This document shows positions 38,288-46,758 of a DNA stretch of 64,000 nt, piece by piece; position 1 is the first letter of the stretch, and every line of letters begins with the position of its first letter. Both the position numbers and the translations under genes were made by a program. This DNA is from Lysobacter sp. K5869. Its GTDB lineage: Bacteria > Pseudomonadota > Gammaproteobacteria > Xanthomonadales > Xanthomonadaceae. Under the pieces are notes generated by a model. It made no database searches. It saw only the letters and a program-made list of their open reading frames with translations, and was not told the origin of the DNA. The stretch is from positions 1,364,001 to 1,428,000 of the forward strand of contig NZ_CP072597.1 of NCBI RefSeq assembly GCF_018847975.1. The letters run 5' to 3'.

Positions 38288-39337
38288 ATGAATCGCGATA
38301 TGGCGGCGCCTTCGGTGGGCCGCGACACCGACAATTCGACAGCGACCGCGGCGCCGACGGACGTGGCGATGGCGGTGCTGACGCCCGGCGAATTCGAACT
38401 GTTCGCCGAGATCGGCCGCCCGCGTCGGGTCGAGGCCGGACAGGTGCTGTTCCGCCGCGGCGAACTGGGCACCACCATGTTCGTGATCGCGCGCGGCGCG
38501 ATCGTGCTCGACTTCGGCGACGACCTGGTCACCAAGCGCCTGGGCGTGCGCGAATTCTTCGGCGAACTCGGCCTGCTGATCGGCGACCACGCCCGCAGCG
38601 CCGACGCCATCGCCGCCACCGATGGTTTGCTGGTGGAACTGCGCCATGAAGAATTCCAGCGCTTGGTCGATCGCGACCCGTCCTTGGTTTCGTATTTCTT
38701 GCGCCGCGCGATCATGCGCGTGGTGCTCAACGAACAAAGCCTGATCCGCCGCCTGCGCCGCCGCAACCAGGATCTGGAAGCCGCGCTCGACAGCCTCTAC
38801 GCCACCACCCACCAGCTCAATCAGACCGAAGAGCTGGTGCGCACCGACGACCTCACCGGCCTCTACAACCGCCGCGGCCTGACCTTGCATCTGCAGGAAG
38901 CGCGCGCCGCCGGGCTGGCCGAGACCTTGGGGCTGGTGCTGATCGATTGCGACCGCTTCAAGCAAGTCAACGACGAACACGGCCATCTGGCCGGCGACCG
39001 CGTGCTGCAGAGCGTGGCCAACATCCTGCGCTCGGTGGCCGGCACCGAGGACATCGCCTGCCGCCTCGGCGGCGACGAGTTCTGTTTGTTGGTGGCCGCG
39101 CGCACCCGTCAGGACGTGATGCGCTTCGCCGACTTCATCGTCCACACCGTGCACGGGCTGCTGCTGATTCCGCAGTCGCCGCCGACGATTTGTCCGGTCA
39201 GCGTCGGCGCCTGTTTGGTCAGCTCGAAACGCGATTGGAACGACTGGTACGCGCAAGCCGACGCCGCGCTCTATCAAGCCAAGCGCTTGGGCGGCAACCG
39301 CGTGCATTGGCAGGATGCCGAACTGAGCGCCGTTTGA
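38288..39337 (+). CDS. diguanylate cyclase with N-terminal cyclic-nucleotide-binding domain
   Basis: 349 residues from the ATG at 38288 (GGGGAG upstream). Residues 30-150 are a CRP-type cNMP-binding domain with FGELGLLIGDHARSADA (91-107) as the phosphate-binding cassette. A short coiled coil (RLRRRNQDLEAALDSLY) links to the GGDEF domain, with intact LGGDEF at 260-265 and metal Asp in LIDCDRFK. The product-inhibition RxxD site is absent (GTED). It should make c-di-GMP when cAMP or cGMP binds. The next gene, 23 nt on, is a class III nucleotide cyclase. The pair resembles the Xanthomonas campestris cGMP receptor and cyclase pair (XC_0249/XC_0250 as I recall). Confidence 0.92.
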   Translation: MNRDMAAPSVGRDTDNSTATAAPTDVAMAVLTPGEFELFAEIGRPRRVEAGQVLFRRGELGTTMFVIARGAIVLDFGDDLVTKRLGVREFFGELGLLIGDHARSADAIAATDGLLVELRHEEFQRLVDRDPSLVSYFLRRAIMRVVLNEQSLIRRLRRRNQDLEAALDSLYATTHQLNQTEELVRTDDLTGLYNRRGLTLHLQEARAAGLAETLGLVLIDCDRFKQVNDEHGHLAGDRVLQSVANILRSVAGTEDIACRLGGDEFCLLVAARTRQDVMRFADFIVHTVHGLLLIPQSPPTICPVSVGACLVSSKRDWNDWYAQADAALYQAKRLGGNRVHWQDAELSAV

Positions 39338-39360
39338 TCGGCGTGGACAAGGATGCCGCG

Positions 39361-41979
39361 ATGAACGACGCCCACCGCCCCGATGCCGACGGCCCGCAGC
39401 TGCGAACGCTGCTGCTGACCGACCTGTGCGATTCCACGACCTTGGTCGAGCGCATCGGCGACGGCCCGGCGGCGGAGCTGTTCCGCGAACACGACCGTCT
39501 GGTGCTGGCGCTGCAGCAGCGCTGGCGCGGGCGCTTGATCGACCGCTCCGACGGCTTGCTGCTGTTGTTCGAGCGGCCCATCGACGGCCTCGGTTTCGCT
39601 CTGGATTACGCCCGCGGCCTGCGCGAGATCGGCGCGGCGCGCAAGTTCGAGCTCAAGGCGCGCGCCGGCTTGCATGTCGGCGAAGTGCTGACCTGGCGCA
39701 ACAGCGACGAGGCCGTGCGCGTCGGCGCCAAGCCGGTGGAAGTCGAAGGGCTCGCCAAGCCGATGGCCGGCCGCCTGATGGCGACCGCGCGCCCCGGCCA
39801 GATCCTGCTGTCGGCGGTGGCCGAGCCGCTGGCGCACCGCGCCGCGCGCGAGCTCGGCGAACGCGGCCAACAGCTGCTGTGGAAATCGCACGGGCGCTGG
39901 CGTTTCAAGGGCGTGCCCGAGCCGCAGGAAATCTACGAAGTCGGCGAGCCCGGCATCGCTCCGCTGCGCGCGCCGCCGAACGGGCCCAAGGCTTGGCGCG
40001 ACATCCCGCTGTGGCGGCGGCCGGCGGCGTTGGTGGCCGAAGTCGCGCTGCTGGCGATGGTCGGCGGCGGCGTCTGGTTCGCGACCCGGCCGCAGCCGGC
40101 GATCGCCTTCGGCCAGCGCGATTGGGTGGTGATCGGCGACCTGCGCAACCTTACCGGCCAGAGCGTGCTCGACGATTCGCTGGAACAGGCTTTCCGCATC
40201 AGCCTGGAGCAGTCGCGCTACGTCAACGTGCTCAGCGACCTCAAGGCGCGCGACACGCTCGAACGCATGCAGCGCAAGAACGACACCGTGCTCGACCGCG
40301 CCATCGCCTCGGAAATCGCCCTGCGCGACGGCGCCCGCGCGGTGATCCTGCCGACCGTGGCCGAAGTCGGCGGCCGCGTGCGGGTCAGCGCCGAGGTCAT
40401 CGATCCGCATACCCAGACCACGGTCTACGCCGAGTCGGCCGACGGCGCCGGCAAGGAATCCACGCTCGCCTCCATCGACAACGTCACCGCGGCGCTGCGC
40501 GAAAAGCTCGGCGAGGCGATGAAGTCGATCGAGCGCGATTCCGAGCCGCTGCCGAAAGTCGCCACCTCCAACCTCGATGCGCTGCGCGCCTACGCCCTGG
40601 GCCAGAAGGCCTTCGGCGCCGGGCGCTACGAGGACGCGGCCAACTTCTATCAGCGCGCCACCGCCCTGGACCCGAACTTCGCCCTGGCCTACCTCGGCGG
40701 CGTGCGCACCGCGGTGGCGCGGGTCGACGCCACCCACGCCAAGCCGTTCCTGGCCCAGGCGCAGGAACACCGCGACCGCTTGCCGCCGCGCGACGCGCTG
40801 TACCTGGACGCGTGGGCGGCCGAATTCGCCGGCGGCCAGCAGGCCGCGGGCAAGTGGAAGCTGTTGGCCGACCTGTACCCGGACTATTTCGCCGGCGCCG
40901 CCAACTACGCCTTCGCGCTGATGCAGGAAAGCCGCTTCGGCGAGGCCAAGGTCTACGCCCAGCGCATTACCGTGCCGCAGAACCCGCTGCGCGGCCACGG
41001 CTACGACCATCTCGGCCGCAGCGAACTGGGCCAGGAACATTACGGCGCCGCGCGGGCCGCGTTCGATCAGGCGCTCAAGCTCGACATCGCCGACGCCACG
41101 CGCCGGCGCGCCAACGTCTCCGCCGCGCAGGGCGCGCTCGACGACGCCTCGCGCCGGCTCGACGGCGGCGGCGCGCGCAAGGGCTATGCCTCGGTACGCG
41201 ATCTGGACAAGACCGCATTGCTGCTCGATCAAGGCCGCTGGCGCGAAGCGCAGCGCTACATCGAGGCGGCGGCCAAGCGGCCGGTGGAAGGCAACGACCT
41301 GCTCAAGAACGTGCTGGCGGTGACCGAGGCCAGCGTGGTCGCGCTCAACGGCGAGCGCGCGCGCGCGCGCGAACTGCTCGGCGCCACCGCGCGCAATGCG
41401 CTGGCGGCCTCGAACGGCGCGGGTTACGACGAATCCGATTACGTCTATCTGGCCTTGGCCAGCGCCTATCTGGCCCAGCGCCAGGACGATGCGACGCTGG
41501 CGCGCAGCGTGCTCGACACGCTGAAGGACCGTCAGGGCCTATGGGCGACATCGAAGCTGGCGGAGATGCGCGAGATCGTGCTGGCCGGACAGGAGCGGCT
41601 GGACGGCAAGCCCGAGGCGGCGGCGCGCCGGCTCAGCGCCTTGCTCAACGGCCACGAACTGTTCCAGACCCGCGCCGCGCTGATGCAGGCCTACGAGGCC
41701 GCCGGCGATGCCGACAAAGCGCTGGAGCAGGCGCGCTGGCTGGCCGCTCACCGCGGCTTGGCCTATATCGAACTGGCCGGCGGCCAGTCGCTGCAAGCCT
41801 TGAACGTCGCCGACACCCGGGTGGCGCGGCTGCGCGCGGCGCAGGCGCTCAAGGCGCTGGGCCGCACGGCCGAAGCGGACAAGGAAGCCCAGGCGTACGT
41901 CGCCGCCTGGGCCGCCAATGCGCCGCCGGCTTACTTGTCGTCGACGGCCGGGCCGGTCTGGCCGGCTTCGAAGCAGTGA
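39361..41979 (+). CDS. class III nucleotide cyclase with TM helix and TPR region (peptide-modification-system cyclase)
   Basis: 872 residues. Residues 14-195 are a class III cyclase domain: TDLCDST with metal Asp21, DRSDGLLLLF with metal Asp64, RAGLHVGEVL, and RLMATARPGQILLS with the conserved Arg138. The usual transition-state Asn in VNxAARL is replaced (KPMAGRL, Pro135), so catalysis may differ. One membrane helix (about 223-242) separates it from a FlgO/TolB-like domain (WVVIGDLRNLTGQSVLDD) and TPR repeats to the end. It probably supplies cGMP or cAMP to the upstream GGDEF protein. Its 3' end overlaps the convergent precursor-peptide gene by 49 bp. Cyclases of this layout occur beside that peptide family (TIGR04510, from memory). 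Confidence 0.85.
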   Translation: MNDAHRPDADGPQLRTLLLTDLCDSTTLVERIGDGPAAELFREHDRLVLALQQRWRGRLIDRSDGLLLLFERPIDGLGFALDYARGLREIGAARKFELKARAGLHVGEVLTWRNSDEAVRVGAKPVEVEGLAKPMAGRLMATARPGQILLSAVAEPLAHRAARELGERGQQLLWKSHGRWRFKGVPEPQEIYEVGEPGIAPLRAPPNGPKAWRDIPLWRRPAALVAEVALLAMVGGGVWFATRPQPAIAFGQRDWVVIGDLRNLTGQSVLDDSLEQAFRISLEQSRYVNVLSDLKARDTLERMQRKNDTVLDRAIASEIALRDGARAVILPTVAEVGGRVRVSAEVIDPHTQTTVYAESADGAGKESTLASIDNVTAALREKLGEAMKSIERDSEPLPKVATSNLDALRAYALGQKAFGAGRYEDAANFYQRATALDPNFALAYLGGVRTAVARVDATHAKPFLAQAQEHRDRLPPRDALYLDAWAAEFAGGQQAAGKWKLLADLYPDYFAGAANYAFALMQESRFGEAKVYAQRITVPQNPLRGHGYDHLGRSELGQEHYGAARAAFDQALKLDIADATRRRANVSAAQGALDDASRRLDGGGARKGYASVRDLDKTALLLDQGRWREAQRYIEAAAKRPVEGNDLLKNVLAVTEASVVALNGERARARELLGATARNALAASNGAGYDESDYVYLALASAYLAQRQDDATLARSVLDTLKDRQGLWATSKLAEMREIVLAGQERLDGKPEAAARRLSALLNGHELFQTRAALMQAYEAAGDADKALEQARWLAAHRGLAYIELAGGQSLQALNVADTRVARLRAAQALKALGRTAEADKEAQAYVAAWAANAPPAYLSSTAGPVWPASKQ

Positions 41980-42248
41980 GGATTGTTGTAAGCGGCCGCC
42001 GAAGTCAGGAATTCCTTGATCGTCTCGCGCGCGGCGGCGATCTCTTCCTTGCTCGCCATCATCGTGGTGTCCATGCACGAGAGCTGCACGCCCTCGGGCA
42101 CGGCGTGGCCGAGCGATTCCACCGCCGTGGTCGGGTCTTTCTCGAAGCGCGCGCGGAAATCGTTATCGGTGCTCAACAGCTCCAACAGCTTGTCGGCGAC
42201 CTTCGGATCCAAAGGCGTATGTCCGCCGCCCGGTTTTTTCGTAGCCAT
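41931..42248 (-). CDS. RiPP precursor peptide with nitrile-hydratase-like leader
   Basis: 105 residues. The leader, residues about 13-50, reads LDPKVADKLLELLSTDNDFR then FEKDPTTAVESLGHAV, the nitrile hydratase alpha-subunit-like leader (NHLP) pattern. The C-terminal part (VQLSCMDTTMMASKEEIAAA, later YNNPHCFEAGQTGPAVDDK) holds two Cys and several Thr/Ser as possible modification sites. No GG cleavage site is seen, so the core boundary is uncertain. I recall this as the family of putative modified peptides named TIGR04509, found with the flanking cyclase and SagB-like dehydrogenase. A weak GGGGAA Shine-Dalgarno precedes the ATG. The 3' end is antisense to the end of the cyclase gene. Confidence 0.85.
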   Translation of the reverse strand: MATKKPGGGHTPLDPKVADKLLELLSTDNDFRARFEKDPTTAVESLGHAVPEGVQLSCMDTTMMASKEEIAAARETIKEFLTSAAAYNNPHCFEAGQTGPAVDDK

Positions 42249-42516
42249 AGGTAGTTCCCCAGTTCCCCCGTGAGTGCCCTTGCGGGCGTAAAGCGGCGTC
42301 GAACGCGGCCGCCCCGGTCCAGCTGAGACAACGCGACAACCCGCGGCTACAGGTCACACGCGTCGTTCAGCAAAGTCGGGTCGGCCCGACGCCGGGACCC
42401 CGCGCGGCCTGTGCGAGCCGGCGCGGCATCCATCGCCTATTCTAGCCGCGGCCGCCGCGCCGGCCGGTTGCGGTCGGCCGCGCCATCGCTCCCGCCGTCC
42501 GAGGCCCGCCGCCGCC
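42249..42516. promoter_or_regulatory. divergent region between the NHLP-type precursor and the SagB-like gene
   Basis: 268 bp without a supported gene. It must carry the promoters of both divergent genes; a gccctt/gcgggc-rich hairpin candidate lies near 42270-42290, but I could not identify sigma-factor boxes or operators with confidence. It does not contain the 32-bp element found near 56.1 and 60.0 kb. Confidence 0.4.
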
Positions 42517-43686
42517 ATGCGCATCCGCCGCTGCTCCATCGTATTCGTCGAACCTCGCGAAACCCTGTCGTTCGACCTGAACTCGCTGCTGCAAGGCGGC
42601 AACGGCCTGCACAGCGAGCGCCAGTGGCTGGCGCTGGCGCCGCACCTGGACGCCGAGGTGGAGATCGACGCCGACCAGCGCGAACTGCTCGGCGCGATCG
42701 GCGCGCACGAATGGCGGCCGGCCGAGACGGCCAGCGAACCGGCGCCGCAGGCCTTCGCCGCGCTGCTGCACGCCGGCCTGCTGATCGGCGACGACGAGGC
42801 CCACGCCGGCCACCGCGAACGCGACGAAGCCGTGCGCGCCGCGCACTGGTGGCCGCCGGCCGCGCTCGCCCACCGGCTGGCGCGCTGGCAGGGCATGGAC
42901 AGCGCCGCGGCGATGGACGAGAACGAGCTGACCACGGCCGCCGAGATCCGCCGCCGCCTCGGCGCGCCGCCGCCGCACGCGATCGAGCGCGCGCCGGCCG
43001 ACGCGCGCCTGCCGCTGCCGCGGCTGCCGGACGGCGAGTTCGAAGCGCTGCTCGCGCGCCGCGCCACCTGCCGCAACTTCGACGCCGGCCGCGCGCTGCC
43101 TTACGCATCGTTCGCGCGCATGCTGCAGCGCGTGTTCGCCGCGCAGTCGCAGGTGCGGATCAGCGACGACACCGTGTTCCTCAAGAAGCACACGCCCTCC
43201 GGCGGCGGCCTGCATGCGACCGAGGCCTATCTGATCGTGCAGAACGTGGAAGGCGTGGCGCCCGGGCTGTATCACTACCATCCGGTCGAACACGCGCTGG
43301 AGCCGCTGCCCGCGCCGGCGACGCCGCTGGCCGAATTCGCCGCGCAGGCGGTGGCCGGACAGCATTGGTTCGCCGACGCGCACGCGATGGCGGTGCTGAC
43401 GCCGCGCTACGAGCGCAGCTTCTGGAAATACCGCCGCCACGCCAAGGCCTATCGCGCGTTGTTGCTCGACAGCGGGCACTTGTCGCAGACGCTGTACCTC
43501 AGCGCCACCGAACTCGGCCTCGGCGCGTTCGTGACCTCGGCTATCAACGAGATCGACATCGAACGCGGCTTCGGCCTCGACCCGCTCGCCGAAGGCCCGC
43601 TCGCGGTGTGCGGCTTCGGCTGGCGCGGCGAGCGCATGCGCACCTCCGAATTCGACCCCGCCGGCGCGGTCTGGCCGCGGGACTGA
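42517..43686 (+). CDS. SagB-type peptide-maturation dehydrogenase
   Basis: 389 residues. The C-terminal 220 residues form a nitroreductase-like FMN domain of the SagB type: LLARRATCRNFDAGRALPY, KKHTPSGGGLHATEAYLIV, GLYHYHPVEHALEPL, RYERSFWKYRRHAKAYR, SGHLSQTLYLSATELGLG. In RiPP pathways SagB-type enzymes oxidise azolines to azoles; here no YcaO cyclodehydratase is present, so the reaction is unclear. The N-terminal 170 residues lack a recognised fold and may bind the leader. It is divergent from the NHLP-type precursor across 268 bp, and matches the family I recall as TIGR04511 (putative peptide maturation dehydrogenase). Confidence 0.85.
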   Translation: MRIRRCSIVFVEPRETLSFDLNSLLQGGNGLHSERQWLALAPHLDAEVEIDADQRELLGAIGAHEWRPAETASEPAPQAFAALLHAGLLIGDDEAHAGHRERDEAVRAAHWWPPAALAHRLARWQGMDSAAAMDENELTTAAEIRRRLGAPPPHAIERAPADARLPLPRLPDGEFEALLARRATCRNFDAGRALPYASFARMLQRVFAAQSQVRISDDTVFLKKHTPSGGGLHATEAYLIVQNVEGVAPGLYHYHPVEHALEPLPAPATPLAEFAAQAVAGQHWFADAHAMAVLTPRYERSFWKYRRHAKAYRALLLDSGHLSQTLYLSATELGLGAFVTSAINEIDIERGFGLDPLAEGPLAVCGFGWRGERMRTSEFDPAGAVWPRD

Positions 43687-43785
43687 GCGCGCGCGCACGC
43701 TCGCGGCGTGGCGCCGCCACAACCGGGCAACACGCCGCGCGCGGCCGGTGGCATGCTGCGCGCATCCTCCACGGAGCGCGCACGC

Positions 43786-44868
43786 ATGTGGCCCGACCGC
43801 CGTATCCAGGACTTGTTCGGCATCGCCTTGCCGATCGTGCAGGCGCCGATGGCCGGCGCGCAGAAGGCCGAACTGGCCATCGCCGCCGCGCGCGCCGGCG
43901 CGCTGGGCTCGCTGCCGTGCGCGATGCTCGCGCCGCAGCAAGCGCGCGAGCAAGTGGCGCAGTTCCGCGCCGCGGTCGATGCGCCGGTCAATCTCAATTT
44001 CTTTTGCCATCGCCCGGCCGCGGCCGATCCGGCGCGCGAGGCGGCGTGGCGCGAGCGCTTGCGGCCGTATTACCTGGAGTTCGGCCTCGATCCCGACGCG
44101 GCCGTCGCCGCCGCGTCGCGCGCGCCGTTCGACGAGGCGTGGTGCGCCTTGGTCGAAGAACTGCGCCCGCAGGCAGTGAGTTTCCATTTCGGCTTGCCCG
44201 AGCCGGCCTTGCTCGACCGCGTGCGCGCCAGCGGCGCGCGCGCGATCGCCTCGGCCACCACCGTCGCCGAAGCGCGTTGGCTGGAGCAGCGCGGCTGCGA
44301 TGCGATCGTCGCCCAGGGCAACGAAGCCGGCGGCCATCGCGGCGTGTTTCTCGACGGCGAGGACGTGTCGCGCCAAGCCGGCCTGTTCGCGTTGCTGCCG
44401 CGCATCGCCGACGCGGTGACGCTGCCGGTGATCGCGGCGGGCGGCATCTTCGACGGCCGCGGCGTCGCCGCGGCGTTCGCGCTCGGCGCGGCGGCGGTGC
44501 AGGTCGGCACCGCGTATCTGTTCTGCCCCGAGGCGACGATCTCGCCGCTGCACCGGCGCGCGCTGGAAGCGGGCGAGGGCGACGACACCGCGCTGACCAA
44601 TCTCTTCAGCGGCCGGCCCGCGCGCGGCGTGGTCAACCGGGTCATGCGCGAAGTCGGGCCGTTGTCGCCGCTGGCGCCGGCGTTTCCGGGCGCGGGCGCC
44701 GCGTTGGCGCCGTTGCGCGGTAAGGCCGAAGCCGCCGGCGACGACGGCTTCATGTCGCTGTGGTCGGGGCAGGCGCGGCGCGCGCACGCGTTGGGCGCGT
44801 TCGAGTTGACCCGCGAATTGGCGCGGCAGGCCTTGGATCTGCTCGATCGCGGCAACGAGCGCGACTGA
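43786..44868 (+). CDS. nitronate monooxygenase (FMN, NPD family)
   Basis: 360 residues from MWPDRRIQDLF (ATG 43786; an upstream ATG at 43753 is possible). The family signatures are LPIVQAPMAGAQKAELAIAA at the N-terminus, AIVAQGNEAGGHRG (flavin and catalytic-His region) and LPVIAAGGIFDGRGVAAAFA, GAAAVQVGTAYLF (FMN phosphate binding). It oxidises propionate-3-nitronate or related alkyl nitronates. It lies about 100 bp after the SagB-like gene on the same strand; a role in peptide maturation is possible but not supported. Confidence 0.88.
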   Translation: MWPDRRIQDLFGIALPIVQAPMAGAQKAELAIAAARAGALGSLPCAMLAPQQAREQVAQFRAAVDAPVNLNFFCHRPAAADPAREAAWRERLRPYYLEFGLDPDAAVAAASRAPFDEAWCALVEELRPQAVSFHFGLPEPALLDRVRASGARAIASATTVAEARWLEQRGCDAIVAQGNEAGGHRGVFLDGEDVSRQAGLFALLPRIADAVTLPVIAAGGIFDGRGVAAAFALGAAAVQVGTAYLFCPEATISPLHRRALEAGEGDDTALTNLFSGRPARGVVNRVMREVGPLSPLAPAFPGAGAALAPLRGKAEAAGDDGFMSLWSGQARRAHALGAFELTRELARQALDLLDRGNERD

Positions 44869-45048
44869 TCGCGGCGCATCGCGCGCCCACCGCATGGCGG
44901 ACGGGCGCGCGACCGGATTTCGATCCGCGCATTCTTCGGCTCGCGCGTTCCAACCGCGTTGCGTGCAACGCAATCGAGCTCGACGCCACCGAACAACGCG
45001 CCTATTCCGGTGCGTCCGTTTCAGCGTGCGCCTCTCGACGCGCCGGCT

Positions 45049-46062
45049 TCAACGCACCCGCTGCGGCGTCCACGCCGCCCACAGCCGCTGCGCTTCCTCG
45101 GCGATCACGTCCGGCCGCTCTTCCGGCCAGAACAGCTTGAGCCCGTCGAGCTTGCGCAGCCCGCGCGACTGACCGAAGGCGTCGGCCAGCGGCTGCGCCT
45201 GCTTGCTGTCGAAGATGTCGTCGGCCATGCCCCACAGCACCCGCGCCGGCGCGCGGCTCGCGCCGAGCTGGGCGCCGATGCCTTCGAGCACGTTGCGTTC
45301 CAGGCCCATCGCATAGGCGTGGGTCAGCGCCTTGCGCTTGTCGGTCGAGATCAACGGGCCGAAGTACATGTCGATGGCGTCGTCGTCCGGGTGCGAGGGA
45401 TCGGCGTAGCACATGCCGCCGAATCCCTGCGGCGAACGCGCCAGCGACTTGTCCTGCCACCACGGCAGCAACCATTCGTCGACGAAGCGGCCTTTCTTGG
45501 ACAGCTCGATCACCGGCACCAGCTTCGGCGGCGGGTTGTCGAATTCGGTGTCGCAGTTGGTCAGCAGCACGGTGCGCACGCGTTCGGGATGGCGGGTCAG
45601 CAGCAGCTGCGCGATCGCGCCGCCGCTGTCGTTGGCGACCAGATCGGCGCTGTCGATGCCGAGCTGATCCATCAACGCCAGGATCATGCCGACCTGCGCG
45701 TCCGGGTCCACCGCTTGGCCTTCGGCGACCTTGGTGTAGCCCAGGCCCAGCCAATCCGGCGCGATGCAGCGGCGGTACGGCGCCAGCCGCGGCAACGCGC
45801 CGCGCCACTGATAGTTGTTGAGCGGGAAGCCGTGCAGGAACAGCGCCGCCGGGCCTTCGCCGCGTTCGACGTACGCGATGTCGCCGAACGCGGTGCGCGC
45901 GAACTTGCGGCTGGCGTGGAACTCGGCGGCGCCGATGTCGAGGTTCGCGCCGACGACCGCACCGTCCGCGCCGGAGGTGCGCGCGGCGGCGTGAACGATG
46001 GCGCCCAGGCTGCCGGCCGCGATCAGGCCGGCGCCGCCCAACAAGAAACTTCTGCGATTCAT
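45049..46062 (-). CDS. Tat-exported alpha/beta hydrolase (haloalkane-dehalogenase-like)
   Basis: 337 residues from the ATG at 46062 (GGAG 7 nt upstream). The N-terminus MNRRSFLLGGAGLIAAGSLG is a twin-arginine signal. The hydrolase fold shows LFLHGFPLNNYQW and the nucleophile elbow VANDSGGAIAQ, in which Asp is the likely nucleophile as in haloalkane dehalogenases and epoxide hydrolases. The final His should be near the C-terminus (PEERPDVIAEEAQRL region), but a clear GH motif is not visible there, so the catalytic triad is uncertain. Substrate unknown. It converges on the nitronate monooxygenase gene with a 180-bp gap that holds nothing obvious. Confidence 0.82.
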   Translation of the reverse strand: MNRRSFLLGGAGLIAAGSLGAIVHAAARTSGADGAVVGANLDIGAAEFHASRKFARTAFGDIAYVERGEGPAALFLHGFPLNNYQWRGALPRLAPYRRCIAPDWLGLGYTKVAEGQAVDPDAQVGMILALMDQLGIDSADLVANDSGGAIAQLLLTRHPERVRTVLLTNCDTEFDNPPPKLVPVIELSKKGRFVDEWLLPWWQDKSLARSPQGFGGMCYADPSHPDDDAIDMYFGPLISTDKRKALTHAYAMGLERNVLEGIGAQLGASRAPARVLWGMADDIFDSKQAQPLADAFGQSRGLRKLDGLKLFWPEERPDVIAEEAQRLWAAWTPQRVR

Positions 46063-46299
46063 GTGGAACTCCGTAAAAGTGCGCAGCGCCGTCGCGGGCG
46101 TGCAGAAGCCCGCGACGGCGCGTGAGCGCCGCCTGAGGCGTGCGTTGTCGGTGTACGGCGCGAACGCCGCGGTTCGTATCGTGTCGCCGGCCCGCGCCTC
46201 CACCGGATGCGGCGGCGCGCGGTCTTGTTTCCCACACCGGCGACTTAGGCGCGGCTCGTCGCGTTTTCCAGGCGGCGCTGCATGCGTTTCGCGGAACGG

Positions 46300-46455
46300 T
46301 CAGTTGCGGTCGGGCGACTGCGCCGAGACGTAGGCCGCGTCGAGCTTCTGCGCGCACTCCTCGCAGCACACCTCGACGGTCTTGCCGCCGATCTTCACCT
46401 GGAAGGCGTTTTCGTCGAGCGGATAGTCGCAAGCCGCACAGGTCTTCTCGCTCAT
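46300..46455 (-). CDS. small zinc-ribbon/YHS-like metal-binding protein
   Basis: 51 residues from the ATG at 46455 with GGAGAATT 3 nt upstream. The sequence has CAACDYPLDENAFQVKIGG, then VEVCCEECAQKLDAAY: two CxxC-type Cys pairs spaced like YHS/TRASH metal-binding domains. Probably binds zinc or copper in the cytoplasm. It is transcribed in the same direction as the Tat hydrolase downstream, 237 nt away. Confidence 0.78.
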   Translation of the reverse strand: MSEKTCAACDYPLDENAFQVKIGGKTVEVCCEECAQKLDAAYVSAQSPDRN

Positions 46456-46576
46456 GGGAATTCTCCGAAAGGCGCCCGGGATCGGGCAGGCACAGTAGGC
46501 CACCGGGGGCGGGGCGGGCGCTGTCAGAAAATTTAGCGATCTCGCTCCCGAGCGCCCGGGGCCTCGCCCGGGCTGC

Positions 46577-46737
46577 CTGTAGGAGCGGCGTTCGCGAGCG
46601 AATGGGACCGGAGCGCGGCCCTGCGGACCCTGGCTCGTGGCCTCATGAACCTAAGGAACGGCCGCGATAGAACGAGCTCCGGAAGCGTGCGCGGCCGTTC
46701 GCCGCTTCGGGCCATCGCGGCTTACGCCGCTCCTACG
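46577..46737. repeat. widely spaced paired palindromic (REP-like) element
   Basis: Forward copy from 46577 and inverted copy about 46714-46737, separated by about 110 bp instead of the usual 30-40. It fills most of the 303-bp gap between the small metal-binding protein and the AraC regulator, where no gene is supported. Confidence 0.75.
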
Positions 46738-46758
46738 CCCGGCGGCCCATGGCGGCGT

